Source: CAVTQZ01 sp963737015
Lineage (GTDB): Bacteria > Actinomycetota > Acidimicrobiia > Acidimicrobiales > UBA8190
NCBI GenBank assembly: GCA_963737015.1
Contig: CAVTQZ010000001.1
Location: 2,649,060-2,713,059, forward strand
Length of the DNA stretch: 64,000 bases
Direction: 5' to 3'
Shown here: positions 44,913 to 54,312 of the stretch, in pieces
Position numbering within the stretch: position 1 is the first letter of the stretch
How the letters are laid out: the number at the start of each line of letters is the position of its first letter
Notes under the pieces: model-generated
Told to the model about the DNA's origin: nothing
Databases searched by the model: none
Seen by the model: only the letters and a program-made list of their open reading frames with translations
Position numbers and translations under genes: made by a program

Positions 44913-46490
44913 GGCGCACAGGCCCTCATCCGTACGCTCGTCGACTCCGGGGTCGACGTCTGTTTCACCAACCCGGGGACGTCGGAGATGCAGTTCGTCG
45001 CGGCGCTCGACGACGTGCCCGAGATGCGCGCCGTCCTCGGGCTCTTCGAGGGGGCGGTCACCGGTGCGGCGGACGGTTACGGGCGGATGACCGGCCGGCC
45101 CGCGGCGACGCTCCTCCACCTCGGCCCCGGAATGGCCAACGGGATAGCCAACCTGCACAACGCGCGCAGGGCCCGCACCCCCATCGTGAACCTCGTCGGA
45201 GATCACGCGACCACGCACCTGCATCACGATCCGCCGCTCGCGTCCGACATAGAGAGCCTCGCCCGGCCGGTGTCGGTCTGGTACCGGGAGTCACAGAAGG
45301 CGCAGGACATGGCCGCCGACGCTGCGGAGGCGGTCGTCGCCGCGTGCGGTCCTCCTTCGGGTGTGGCCACGCTCGTCGCACCGGCCGACCTCTCGTGGAC
45401 CGAGGCGGGAGAGCCCGCTCCGCCACACGCGCGCCGTGCGCGAGGCGAGGTCGGCGCCGACACGCTCGAGACGGTGGCGAAGGCGCTTCGCTCGGGTGAG
45501 CCGGCAGCGCTTCTGCTCGGGGGGACGGCCGTGAGGGAGAAAGGCCTGGTTGCTGCGGCGAGGGTGGCGGCGGCGACCGGGGCGAAGCTCCTGTGCGAGA
45601 CCTTCCCCGCGAACCTCGAGCGCGGTGCGGGTATCCCGGCGGTGGAACGGCTCGCCTATCTGGCCGAGCTCACGATGGCGCAGCTCGAAGGTCTTCGTCA
45701 CCTCGTCCTCGTGGACACCTCGGCGCCGGTGTCGTTCTTCGCCTATCCGGACCTGCCGGGCTATCTCGTGCCCGAGGGCTGCGAGGTCCACGTACTCGCC
45801 GGTGCGGTGGACGATGCTCCGGGTGCGCTCGAGGCACTGGTCGACGAGGTCGGGCCCGGGGCGCCTGGTGGCAACGGTGAGGGCGCCGGTGCCGGTGCCG
45901 GGCGATTCGCGCAGGCGGCCGGGCGCCCCGAACGTCCGACCGGTGCTCTCGATGCGCAGACCCTGGCCGCTGCCATCGGTGCGCTTCTACCCGAGGAAGC
46001 GATCGTCTCCGACGAGGGCAACACCTCGGGTCTCTTCGTCGCCGGTGCGACGGCGGGTGCGCCGCGACACGACTGGCTCTGTCTCACCGGAGGAGCCATC
46101 GGGCAGGGGATGCCCGTGGCCACGGGAGCGGCGGTGGCGTGCCCGGACCGCAAGGTGCTGAACCTCGAGTCGGACGGGAGCGCGATGTACACGCTTCAGT
46201 CGCTGTGGACGCAGGCGCGCGAAGGGCTCGACGTGACGACGGTGATCCTGAACAACCGCTCCTACGCGGTGCTGAAGTGGGAGCTGAACCGGGTCGGTGC
46301 CGGCACCCCGGGTCCCAAGGCGAACGAGGTGCTCGAGCTCGACCGCCCCGATCTCGACTTCGTGTCGCTCGCCCGCGGGATGGGGGTCCCGGCATCCCGG
46401 GCGACGGACGCCGAGGAGTTCACCTCTCAATTGGAGCGTGCACTCGCCGAGCCCGGTCCTTCGCTCGTCGAGGCGGTCCTCAGCCACTGA
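44907..46490 (+). CDS. Thiamine-diphosphate enzyme of the acetolactate synthase/benzoylformate decarboxylase type
   Basis: 527 aa. N-terminal ThDP domain with the essential Glu (FEGAVTGAADGYGRM), a central domain, and C-terminal ThDP-binding LESDGSAMYTLQSLWTQ... ILNN (about 420-450). Overall like MdlC/IlvB-type proteins annotated as acetolactate synthase large subunit-like, without a small subunit nearby. Acts on a 2-keto acid; linked to the 2-hydroxy acid oxidase upstream, so 2-hydroxy acid to 2-keto acid to aldehyde is a sensible route. A Gly/Ala-rich linker lies at about 312-330. Confidence 0.83.
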   Translation: MNGAQALIRTLVDSGVDVCFTNPGTSEMQFVAALDDVPEMRAVLGLFEGAVTGAADGYGRMTGRPAATLLHLGPGMANGIANLHNARRARTPIVNLVGDHATTHLHHDPPLASDIESLARPVSVWYRESQKAQDMAADAAEAVVAACGPPSGVATLVAPADLSWTEAGEPAPPHARRARGEVGADTLETVAKALRSGEPAALLLGGTAVREKGLVAAARVAAATGAKLLCETFPANLERGAGIPAVERLAYLAELTMAQLEGLRHLVLVDTSAPVSFFAYPDLPGYLVPEGCEVHVLAGAVDDAPGALEALVDEVGPGAPGGNGEGAGAGAGRFAQAAGRPERPTGALDAQTLAAAIGALLPEEAIVSDEGNTSGLFVAGATAGAPRHDWLCLTGGAIGQGMPVATGAAVACPDRKVLNLESDGSAMYTLQSLWTQAREGLDVTTVILNNRSYAVLKWELNRVGAGTPGPKANEVLELDRPDLDFVSLARGMGVPASRATDAEEFTSQLERALAEPGPSLVEAVLSH

Positions 46491-46521
46491 GTCCAGCGTG
46501 TTCCGCACCTCCGGGGGCCCT

Positions 46522-46584
46522 GGGTCAAAGACCCGCTGAAGGCCCTATGTAACTGAGGGCCTTATGTGACTAGTTCCATAAGGC
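46522..46584. terminator. Three stem-loops between convergent genes
   Basis: GGGTC-AAA-GACCC at 46522-46534; AAGGCCCT/AGGGCCTT at 46539-46563; GCCTTATG/CATAAGGC at 46559-46584. The last two share bases 46559-46563 and cannot form together. They lie between the ThDP enzyme and the peroxiredoxin stops. Confidence 0.6.
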
Positions 46585-46617
46585 GCTTAACCGACCTAGA
46601 CCGATAAATCCGCCACC

Positions 46618-47100
46618 TCAGAGGGCCGCGAGCACCGCCTCCGCGGAGCTGGCCTTGAGACCGGGGCCGGGCTCCACGAAGAGCTCCTTTACAACCCCGT
46701 CCTCGATCACAGCCGCGTAGCGCTGTGAGCGCGTGCCGAGGCCGAATTTCGTCCCGTCCATCTCGAGCCCCATGGCCTTCGTGAACTCGCCGCTCCCATC
46801 GGCGAGCATCGTCACCGAGTCACCCACCTCACGGTCCTTCCCCCACGCGCCCATGACGAAGGCGTCGTTCACGGATATGCAAGCCACCGTGTCGACTCCC
46901 TTGGCGCGCAGCTCGTCGGCCCGGACGACGAACCCGGGCAGGTGCTGTTCGGAGCAGGTCGGGGTGAAGGCGCCGGGAACCGCGAACAACACGACCTTTC
47001 CCTTGCCGAGCACCTCGCTGGAGCTGACGGGCTTTATCCCCTCGCTGGTTGCCGTTTGAATCTGGACATCCGGGACGCGGTCACCGACGGCGATCGTCAT
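46618..47100 (-). CDS. Peroxiredoxin (Prx5/AhpE-like redoxin)
   Basis: 160 aa from ATG 47100. Redoxin fold with the peroxidatic Cys in PGAFTPTCSEQHLPGF, the Prx5 signature. Reduces H2O2 and organic peroxides. It follows the ComF-like gene by 30 bp on the same strand. GTRSQRYAAVIEDG near the end supplies the conserved Arg. Confidence 0.92.
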   Translation of the reverse strand: MTIAVGDRVPDVQIQTATSEGIKPVSSSEVLGKGKVVLFAVPGAFTPTCSEQHLPGFVVRADELRAKGVDTVACISVNDAFVMGAWGKDREVGDSVTMLADGSGEFTKAMGLEMDGTKFGLGTRSQRYAAVIEDGVVKELFVEPGPGLKASSAEAVLAAL

Positions 47101-47130
47101 TGATTCCTCCATGGTGTCTGCGGAGCACTT

Positions 47131-48022
47131 CTACGGCCGAGCATTCCCCACATCGGAGCCGGAAACCAGTCGGCTCCCGCAGCCCCGGCGACCGGGCCCG
47201 CCTTCCCCGGCTTCACCCGCTACGCTCTCCCTGTGACGCCCGGACTCGGCGGCCCTGCAGTGGATGCACGAATTCGGCTCCCAGCGGTTCTCCGGGCGCG
47301 CGGCCCACTCGAGCAGCCGCCGAGCGGGTGGCCAGGTCGGGTTCTGGTACCTCCCGACCACGAGGAGGTCCACCCTGGTCGCGCCGCAGCCGGCGAGCAC
47401 CGACGCCGCGGACTGCATGTGGGCGCCGGTCGTGTACGTATCGTCGACCAGGAGCACACGCCGGCCTTCGACCAGCTCGCCTGCGCAGATATACGCGGAT
47501 GCGGACGCCGAGTTGGCTGCGACACGGCCGGGGCCGACCGACAGGGCCGGTCGGAGACGCGAACGCGAGGGCGGGAACCATTGCGATCGTCACCGCCAGC
47601 GGGTTCTCCTCGGTCGGCACCTGCCGTGAGGGCACGACGGCCACGACGTCGAAACCATGCGGAGCGATGCAACTGCCGTGCAGCTCGACGAACGTGCCGA
47701 TCAAGCCTGCCAGGCGCACCTGCTGGCGCCGGGACAGCTGGTTGGTTCGGCCCTTGTACTGCTTGAGCGCGCTGTAGAGCGCGGTCGTTCGCTTCGTGAG
47801 CGAGATGGGGGTTACCGGCAGGAGGGGACGCTTCAGTGCACGGCCGACCCCGCGACAGCTGTGGCAGAGCTCGAAAGGACCGAGGCGCCCTCCGCAGCAG
47901 ACGTCGCAGACTTCCGGCCCGGACGCCGCCACGGCGAGGCAACTGCCGAACAGCCCGCGCTCGGGCACCGCCTTCTCGCTCAGCGCAGGTTCGGGGAGCT
48001 CGACGAGTTCGACATGATCCAT
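47131..48022 (-). pseudogene. ComF-like phosphoribosyltransferase with one frameshift
   Basis: ATG 48022. N-terminal Cys motif (CDVCCGGRLGPFELCHSC), a middle part with LYSALKQYKG and VVAVVPSR, then a frame change near 47555, after which the PRPP-binding loop VLLVDDTYTTGAHMQSAA appears. ComF proteins act in DNA uptake or nucleotide salvage. The two halves join into one plausible protein of about 295 aa, so a one-base error is likely. Confidence 0.68.
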
Positions 48023-48147
48023 CGTCCGCCTGCACCTTGCAGCTGACCTTGCACACCGCGCCCCGGGCGTCAGCCCACGGATTCGCGCCCACGGGTGTCA
48101 CACCACCGGACGCCGCCCGTGACGAGGGCGGTATCCTCGGAACCGGT

Positions 48148-48600
48148 ATGTCGGTCAAGGAGCTCGGCCACATCGTGCTGTACGTGAGGAACCTCGAGCG
48201 TTCCGCAGCCTTCTACCGGGACGTTCTCGGGTTCCGCCAGATCTTCGACGGCTCCAACGCGCCGTTCAGGGCCGCCGCCTTCTCCTCGGGCCGGACCCAC
48301 CACGAGCTGTTGCTCATAGAGGTCGGCGAGGACGCCCAGCCGGTCCCGGCGGGGCGCAGGATCGGCATGTACCACTTCGGGTTGAAGATCGGGGACAGTG
48401 ACGACGAGCTGCGCAAGGTCATCTCCGAGCTCGAGAATGCCGGCGCCCACATCGTCGGCATGAGCGACCACCACTTCACGCACAGCGTCTACATCCTCGA
48501 CCCCGACGGAAACGAGATCGAGCTCTACGCGGACGTCCCCGGCGTCGACTGGAACGACGAGTCGATCTGGGCCCACCCGGTCCTCCCCCTGCGCATCTGA
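48148..48600 (+). CDS. VOC-family glyoxalase/dioxygenase-like protein
   Basis: 150 aa from ATG 48148. Two beta-alpha-beta-beta-beta modules with metal ligands His in LGHIVLYV, His in MYHFGLKI and Glu in GNEIELYAD. Resembles catechol 2,3-dioxygenase and glyoxalase I relatives. Substrate unknown. Divergent from the ComF-like gene. Confidence 0.82.
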   Translation: MSVKELGHIVLYVRNLERSAAFYRDVLGFRQIFDGSNAPFRAAAFSSGRTHHELLLIEVGEDAQPVPAGRRIGMYHFGLKIGDSDDELRKVISELENAGAHIVGMSDHHFTHSVYILDPDGNEIELYADVPGVDWNDESIWAHPVLPLRI

Positions 48601-48787
48601 CCAGCCCGGCGCGGCCACCCTCCTACGTACTGCCTGCGGCGGCGTCCCCCTCCACCACCGACGGCGCCCGACCCCGACCGAATTTCCTCGTCCTACCTGT
48701 CGATCCGGCGCTCCCACGTTCGTCGTAGAGGCGGATCTGGCGATGCGAGATCCGACGATGCGACATCCGACGACAAAGGAGACAACC

Positions 48788-49135
48788 GTGCGTTACCTGC
48801 TCAGCATCTGCACCGAAGAGAAGTGGCTCGAGTCGCTCACGCCCGCAGAGGCGGATGCGATGACCGCCGAGTACGGCAAGTTCATGGAGGAGATGAACGG
48901 GCGGGGCGTGCTCCGTGGCGGTGAGCGCCTCCACCCCACCACCGACGCCACGACCGTCCGCGTGCGCGACGGCGAGGTCATCACCTCCGACGGCCCCTTC
49001 GCCGAGACGAAGGAGCAGATCGGCGGATACTTCCTCGTGGAGTGCAAGGACCTCGACGAGGCGATCGAGGTGGCGTCGAAGATCCCCGGCGCGCGCCACG
49101 GGGTCATCGAGGTGAGACCGATCCAGGAGATGTAG
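48788..49135 (+). CDS. DGPF-domain (YCII-related) protein
   Basis: 115 aa from GTG 48788, behind AAAGGAG. Contains the defining TSDGPFAETKEQIGGYFLVE and RYLLSICTEEKWLESL. Ferredoxin-like fold of unknown activity. DGPF genes are the conserved partners of ECF42 sigma factors, and the next gene encodes one; the two overlap. Confidence 0.9.
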   Translation: MRYLLSICTEEKWLESLTPAEADAMTAEYGKFMEEMNGRGVLRGGERLHPTTDATTVRVRDGEVITSDGPFAETKEQIGGYFLVECKDLDEAIEVASKIPGARHGVIEVRPIQEM

Positions 49136-50388
49136 CAACGGACGCCGAAACCGCGGTCGCCCAAGTCTTCCGCGACGAATGGGGACGCATCGTGGCGTCG
49201 CTGATCCGGACGACGGGCGACTGGGACCTGGCAGAGGAATGCGCACAGGACGCCTTCGCGCTCGCCCTCGAACGTTGGCGTCGCGACGGCGTCCCGCGCA
49301 ATCCAGGTGCCTGGCTCACGACCACGGCGCGCAACCGTGCGATCGACCGCCTCCGACGTGCCTCTGTCGGCGCCGCCAAGGAGCAGGAGCGGGCCATGCT
49401 CTCCCCCGGTGATCCTCCCTCCGACCCGGTATTCGATCCGGACGAGAGCGGGATCGCAGACGATCGGCTGCGGCTGATCTTCACGTGTTGCCACCCCGCG
49501 CTCGGGCTCGAGGCGCAGGTGGCCCTGACGCTGCGAACCCTGGCGGGACTCACGACGACCGAGATCGCCCGTGCGTTTCTCGTCCCAGAGCCGACGATGG
49601 CACAGCGCCTTGTGCGTGCGAAGGCCAAGATCCGCCACGCCGGCATCCCCTATCGGGTCCCTCCCGGGCACCTGCTTCCCGAGCGGACCTCCGCGGTCCT
49701 CGCCGTCCTGTACCTGTTGTTCAACGAGGGCTACTCGGCCACAGCCGGCGAGACGCTTCTGCGGACCAATCTCTGCGACGAGGCGATCCGTCTGGCGCGA
49801 ATGTTGAGCGGGCTCATGCCCGACGAACCCGAGGCGCTCGGGCTGCTCTCGCTCATGCTCCTGCAGAACTCACGCCGGGAAGCTCGCACCGACGCAGGCG
49901 GAATGCTCGTCACGCTCGACGAGCAGGACCGGACGCGCTGGGACCATTCCGCCATCGCAGAAGGCATCGAGGTCCTGGGCGCTGCGCTACGACGGCACAA
50001 GCCCGGGCCGTACCAGGTGCAGGCGGCCATCGCCGCCTGTCACGCAGAGGCACCCGACGCGCAGTCCACCGATTGGCGGAGGATCGCTGCGCTCTACGGC
50101 GAGCTCTCGGAGATGACCGGATCACCCGTCGTCGAGCTGAACCGTGCGGTGGCGATCGCGATGTCCGACGGCCCGGCCGAGGCTCTCCCGATCGTGGAGG
50201 CGCTCGAGGCCTCAGGTGCTCTCGCCGGTTACCACCTCCTGCCCGCCACCCGGGCGGACTTCCTCAGGCGACTCGGCCGGCGCGACGAAGCGGCGGCCGC
50301 GTATCGCGTCGCGCTCGACATGGCGAGCACCGAGCCGGAGAGACTGTTTCTAAGCCGCCGGTTGTCCGAGGTTGCCGGAGACGATTGA
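49042..50388 (+). CDS. ECF42-like extracytoplasmic function sigma factor
   Basis: Sigma-70 region 2 (VASLIRTTGDWDLAEECAQDAFALAL) and region 4 (LTLRTLAGLTTTEIARAFLVPEPTMAQRL), followed by the long C-terminal extension of about 200 residues with TPR-like helices that marks ECF42. The conserved protein begins near 49132, where the codon is GTA overlapping the DGPF stop; the nearest standard start is GTG 49042, 90 bp inside the DGPF gene. Real start uncertain: 419 or 448 aa. Partner anti-sigma factors are not known for this group. Confidence 0.85.
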   Translation: MQGPRRGDRGGVEDPRRAPRGHRGETDPGDVATDAETAVAQVFRDEWGRIVASLIRTTGDWDLAEECAQDAFALALERWRRDGVPRNPGAWLTTTARNRAIDRLRRASVGAAKEQERAMLSPGDPPSDPVFDPDESGIADDRLRLIFTCCHPALGLEAQVALTLRTLAGLTTTEIARAFLVPEPTMAQRLVRAKAKIRHAGIPYRVPPGHLLPERTSAVLAVLYLLFNEGYSATAGETLLRTNLCDEAIRLARMLSGLMPDEPEALGLLSLMLLQNSRREARTDAGGMLVTLDEQDRTRWDHSAIAEGIEVLGAALRRHKPGPYQVQAAIAACHAEAPDAQSTDWRRIAALYGELSEMTGSPVVELNRAVAIAMSDGPAEALPIVEALEASGALAGYHLLPATRADFLRRLGRRDEAAAAYRVALDMASTEPERLFLSRRLSEVAGDD

Positions 50389-50809
50389 CAGTCCGCTCGG
50401 TCGCTTCGCTCTGCTCCGGTGCATGCCGCTTCGCAGGATGCCCGCCCGGTGGCGAAGGGCGATCAACATTGCGTCGACGGGGTCGTCCGTCACCCCGAGC
50501 ACCACGCCGCAGGTCCTGCAGGAGACGCTGCGCAGGCTGTCGGCAGGGACCGACCGCTCGCGCAGCGGTGGGTCGAATTCCGCCCACTTCGAGATCCTCG
50601 GATGGTGGGCAATCGACCTGGGTGGGGCCTCGGTGTGCGACTCGGGGGCTCGGGTGAATGGCTTTCATACCGTGACGGTACGAAACGGACCTTGCGGCTT
50701 CCTTTGGGGATCCCGAGTTTGGGCTGTGAAATCAGGCCCTGCGGGTGGGGGCTGCCACCTCTGCGCTCACCACTGTGCGGTCACCACGTGTGCGCGAGAG
50801 ACTGAAGCG
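50389..50809. other. Intergenic stretch
   Basis: About 420 bp between the sigma factor and a VOC gene. No gene or clear hairpin that I can support. Confidence 0.4.
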
Positions 50810-51163
50810 ATGAAGCCGATCGGCATACACCACGTATCGATCAACGTCGACGACGTCGAGAAGGCCGTGACCTTCTACACAGAGGTCCTCGGTTTCCAGG
50901 TCAGAGGCGACCGTCCCGACTTCGGCTTCGACGGTGCGTGGCTCGACGTGGGAGGTCAGCAGGTGCATCTCATAAAGGCGCCGCCTCCGCCCGCTGCGGG
51001 ACAGCACTTCGCGATCCAGGTCGACGACATCGACACGAAGATCAAGGAGATCAGGGAGCTCGGCGTGGAGGTGAGCGACGCGACTCCCGTCGCCCGGAGC
51101 CGGCAAGCGTTCCTGAGCGATCCCGCCGGGAACGGCATCGAGCTCCACGAGGTCGGCGCTTGA
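50810..51163 (+). CDS. VOC-family protein, methylmalonyl-CoA epimerase/glyoxalase-like
   Basis: 117 aa from ATG 50810. Single VOC unit pair: GIHHVSINVDDVEKAVTFYTEVLGF, AGQHFAIQVDDID, DPAGNGIELHEVGA, with the usual His and Glu ligands. Smaller than the epimerase at 7118 and not near related genes, so a glyoxalase or fosfomycin-resistance-like role is equally possible. Confidence 0.8.
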   Translation: MKPIGIHHVSINVDDVEKAVTFYTEVLGFQVRGDRPDFGFDGAWLDVGGQQVHLIKAPPPPAAGQHFAIQVDDIDTKIKEIRELGVEVSDATPVARSRQAFLSDPAGNGIELHEVGA

Positions 51164-51206
51164 CGAGCGCCTTCGCGGCGCCGAGCCAGGCCCTGCACTC
51201 TTTCGG

Positions 51207-52001
51207 CTAATCGACCCTTTCCCCGAGCACGCGATGGGGTGACGCCTCCAGCTCCTCCAGTGTCGCGATGAACTTGTCGAACGTCTTGTCGAAGTCCGCC
51301 ACTTTGCGCGCACGCTTCGTGGGATTGGCGTAGCTGATGATCTGGTAGCGGACCATCGAGTGCCATGCCCCTTCTTCTTTGAGGGCGTCCTCGACCGCCT
51401 TCACACGCTTCGCCGCGTCGAGGACCCGCTGCGACCGTTCCTGTCGTACCTCGTAGGCATCTGAGATGGCGGCATCGAGGAAGCCGTCACACTTCTTCAG
51501 GATTCCCTCGAAGGCGCTTCCCGCAAGGCGTCCCGACTTCTCGTACGCGAGTCCGAGCGTCACGAGATGCGCCTGTTCGATGGCGTCGACCACCTCACCG
51601 TCTTCCTCGGGACGCTGCGGCGACTCCTCGAGCATGTCCCTGTAGATCGATAGAGCGATCGCGCAACGCTCACGGATGTTCAGGGGCTGCTCGATGTTGA
51701 GGTTCATCATCCGCCGGGCCAGTCCTCCCGGTACGACCATCACCGGGAACTGCTTCATCCCGAGCTCTACGCCGGCCTGGAAGCGGTGCTGGCCGTCTAT
51801 GACCACGTACTTCCCATCTTTCTCGACTGCCACCAGCGGAGTGACGAACCCGAGACGCTCGATGGACCCGGTGAGCGCTTTCAGATGAGCGGGGCGGGAC
51901 TTTCGCTGGTGACCTATCACCTCGAGGTCGCCGGTTCGGACCGTGGTCACCGTCAGCTGTTTGCCACTGACGGGGTCCTTGAACGCTAACGAGTCGGCCA
52001 C
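51207..52001 (-). CDS. ParB/Srx-fold domain protein, not chromosomal ParB
   Basis: 264 aa. ParB-like N-terminal fold with LKALTGSIERLGFVTPLVAV and the YVVIDGQHRFQAGVELGM nucleotide-site motif. The helix-turn-helix expected in ParB is not evident, and the C-terminal half is helical with many Lys/Glu. Its partner upstream is a phosphoribosyltransferase 26 bp away. Stand-alone ParB/Srx domains act as CTPases or nucleases; the role here is unknown. Confidence 0.68.
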   Translation of the reverse strand: MADSLAFKDPVSGKQLTVTTVRTGDLEVIGHQRKSRPAHLKALTGSIERLGFVTPLVAVEKDGKYVVIDGQHRFQAGVELGMKQFPVMVVPGGLARRMMNLNIEQPLNIRERCAIALSIYRDMLEESPQRPEEDGEVVDAIEQAHLVTLGLAYEKSGRLAGSAFEGILKKCDGFLDAAISDAYEVRQERSQRVLDAAKRVKAVEDALKEEGAWHSMVRYQIISYANPTKRARKVADFDKTFDKFIATLEELEASPHRVLGERVD

Positions 52002-52027
52002 TTCTTCGAGGCTAGGACAACAAGGAG

Positions 52028-52634
52028 TTAGACCGCCTGAGCGTCATCGGACCCACCGACTGGATCGATCCCGAGGTCTTTGTACGTGAGTATGGGGTCG
52101 TAGGGGATCTGCTTCTCTTCGAAGTAGGTCCGTGCGAAGTTCGCTCGGTCCACGAGGGTCGTTGCGAACACCACCTTGGCCCCTTCCGCTTGGACTCGCT
52201 CGCAGGCCGTTCTGATGGAGCCGCCCCTGGTGATCACGTCGTCGACGACCATCACCGGCATGCCGGGTGTGAGCCGTGTTCCTTCCGTCCAGCGGTTCGT
52301 GCCTCTGCCCTTCGGCTCTTTTCGAACGAGGAACCACTTCTTCTGCGCCGCCTGCGCAACCGCGAAGGTGAAGGGGGCAGCACCCACCAACAACCCACCG
52401 ACCGCTTCGAAGTCGACTCCCGCTTCGCGTCGCTGCGGCGAACATGGCGGCTCCGGCGAGACGGAAATGTTGAGGCTCTTCGACGGCGAGCTTCGCGTCC
52501 ACGAAGTCCTTGCTCATATCTCCACCCGCCAGCTCGACTGGTTCGGGCAGGTGGATCAAGACACCAGGATGGGTGAGAACAAGTTCCCGGAGCTGCTCTC
52601 GGTATCGATCCAAGCTCAACGAGGTCTTCAGCAC
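52028..52634 (-). pseudogene. Orotate-phosphoribosyltransferase-like gene with one frameshift
   Basis: GTG 52634. First frame gives about 70 residues (SLSLDRYREQLRELVLTHPG, GGDMSKDFVDAKLA); near 52425 a base is missing, and the second frame continues EAGVDFEAVGGLLVGAAPF, RKEPKGRGTNRWTEG and the PRPP loop PVMVVDDVITRGGS. About 200 aa in all, full length for the family. Either pyrimidine salvage or a specialised function with the ParB-like protein. Confidence 0.7.
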
Positions 52635-52962
52635 CCCGCCCCGACACGCCGGAATCCTAGAAGACGGGTCTCCACCTCAACCACGGTCGGAAGGCTCGCA
52701 CGACCTCCTCCAAACCTTCTGATCCGTAACCTCTCAGGGGGGGCCGCGGAGCTCCCTCCAGCTCTTTGAGCTGCCATTATGGACATCGATTAAAGAACAT
52801 TGCAGCCGAGGTACCAAACGGCTGGCCGAACAAGCAGAGGCAGAGACGCCGATCGTTCGGCTCAAAGAAATTGTGGCTTCGTCCGTGGCGGGTCATGTTA
52901 CCTTGGAGCCGACCTAAGGGAACCTGTTGTATTCGAAAATGGTTCTGCGGGAAGATATATAA
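52635..52962. other. Left edge of the AT-richer accessory region
   Basis: About 330 bp without a supported gene. Base composition visibly changes from GC-rich to mixed at about 52750. Presumably holds the promoter of the kinase operon. Confidence 0.4.
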
Positions 52963-53313
52963 GTGAAGTTCCTCTTCGGAGTCATTGGAGGAGCCGCTCC
53001 GGAGATCCTTCGGCTCTACAAGGCTCGCACTTCTGCGAAGCCCCAGGAACTCACTAGCCTCTTCTATTGGATCACTACAATCGGTTTTCTGGCACTTGCA
53101 GGAGCGGTGGCGCAACTCGTCGCCTCAAACAATGATGCAGCCGCCTTCGCTGCTGGTCTTCAGACGCCCTTCGTAATAAGGGGGTTGGAATCGGCAGGAT
53201 CGACCCGAAAGAATCAAACAGGCATTGAGGAACTATCCACCAATACGCCCACCGCTCTTCAATTGGCTGGCTTCAGGCTTCGCAAGCAGGTGCGGTACCT
53301 AAAATTCCGGTAG
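52963..53313 (+). CDS. Small membrane protein, first gene of the kinase-protease operon
   Basis: 116 aa. One or two hydrophobic helices at about residues 33-70 (FYWITTIGFLALAGAVAQLVA, DAAAFAAGLQTPFVI), then a hydrophilic tail. No family recognised. It ends 6 bp before the histidine-kinase gene, so it belongs to the same unit; possible roles are anchor, signal input or protease substrate. Confidence 0.55.
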   Translation: MKFLFGVIGGAAPEILRLYKARTSAKPQELTSLFYWITTIGFLALAGAVAQLVASNNDAAAFAAGLQTPFVIRGLESAGSTRKNQTGIEELSTNTPTALQLAGFRLRKQVRYLKFR

Positions 53314-53319
53314 ACGCCA

Positions 53320-54312
53320 ATGGCGAGTCTTAGTCCGCAAGCCAGCGCCGCGCTTTGCCAAAGTGTTCTAGATGATTTCGCGAGCCGGGAGAGAGACAGT
53401 CGCGCTGGTGGAATCGTTGCCATTGGCGTGACTCTCCGGCATCCAGCGTCGACAATTCAGTGGAGTTCTCGCCAGTGGATTGAAGAGGCCGCTGGACGAG
53501 ATGACCGACTAGGTGGCCTCATTCAGGCAGCGCTGAGACGAGCGGTAATCGATCCATACGGAGTTGTGGAACTTCCACTCGATAAGCCTCTAATTCGTGA
53601 GGAACACAAATTATTCTTTTCTCATCTTCGAAAAGATCATCTAGCTTTCACCGGGTCTCGAGTCACAGCCTGGTGCTTATCAACTCGAATGTCGCGATCC
53701 GGCTTTACGCCCCTTCAACTCCGAGAGTTCTTTCATTTACTGGCTAGCGAGCTCGAATATGAATCCACTGACCAGTTGGATCCAATGCTTGCAAGCTCGA
53801 TGGTCACTGCCGGCGATAGCGGATCAGCTCTTGAGATCGTAAGGAAATTGACGGATGCGGCTGGCGGAATTCTTTGGTCGTACGACGAGAATACACGTCG
53901 ATTTGAATCCATCGAGAGTGTGGGTATTCCTACACCACGGCGATACACGGTCGATAGCGTCGTGGGCAATTCCCGTACCAGATCAAGCGGGATTGTAGGC
54001 CAGGTTCGGCCGGAAGAACCTTGTGTCGTGTATGACCGAGATGACGCGTCGGTTTGGCGTCCAGCTATGCGCCCGGACTGGAGACCACATGACCAGACCC
54101 TTTTCGACCAACAAGGGTGGCGTTCATGCGTGGCCTGGCCGATCTCGATGGCAGGTCGACTGGTTGGAGCCTTGTCGGTGTATTCAACTGGCCCACCTGA
54201 AACACTCTTCGTAGATGACACCTCGCGGCGGCAGTTTGCTCACGTTTTCGCAGCATCCATGGAGATCATTAGAGAACAAAAAATCGCGAGAGCGATTGAC
54301 CGCGTTCTTTGA
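53320..54312 (+). CDS. GAF-domain sensor part of a histidine kinase
   Basis: 330 aa up to a frame break. Residues about 165-325 form a GAF domain (LEIVRKLTDAAGGILWSYDENTRRFE... CVAWPISMAGRLVGALSVYS). The first 150 residues are unassigned. The stop at 54310-54312 lies in GTTCTTTGACGAG; removing one T continues as RVLDEEVSRASVSVLALGYIHD, the start of the kinase helices. So this is the N-terminal half of one kinase. Soluble, no membrane helix. Confidence 0.75.
   Translation: MASLSPQASAALCQSVLDDFASRERDSRAGGIVAIGVTLRHPASTIQWSSRQWIEEAAGRDDRLGGLIQAALRRAVIDPYGVVELPLDKPLIREEHKLFFSHLRKDHLAFTGSRVTAWCLSTRMSRSGFTPLQLREFFHLLASELEYESTDQLDPMLASSMVTAGDSGSALEIVRKLTDAAGGILWSYDENTRRFESIESVGIPTPRRYTVDSVVGNSRTRSSGIVGQVRPEEPCVVYDRDDASVWRPAMRPDWRPHDQTLFDQQGWRSCVAWPISMAGRLVGALSVYSTGPPETLFVDDTSRRQFAHVFAASMEIIREQKIARAIDRVL

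Noticed and set aside
53733..54221. Antisense frame inside the GAF kinase gene
   Set aside because: Shadow of a domain-containing gene on the plus strand.
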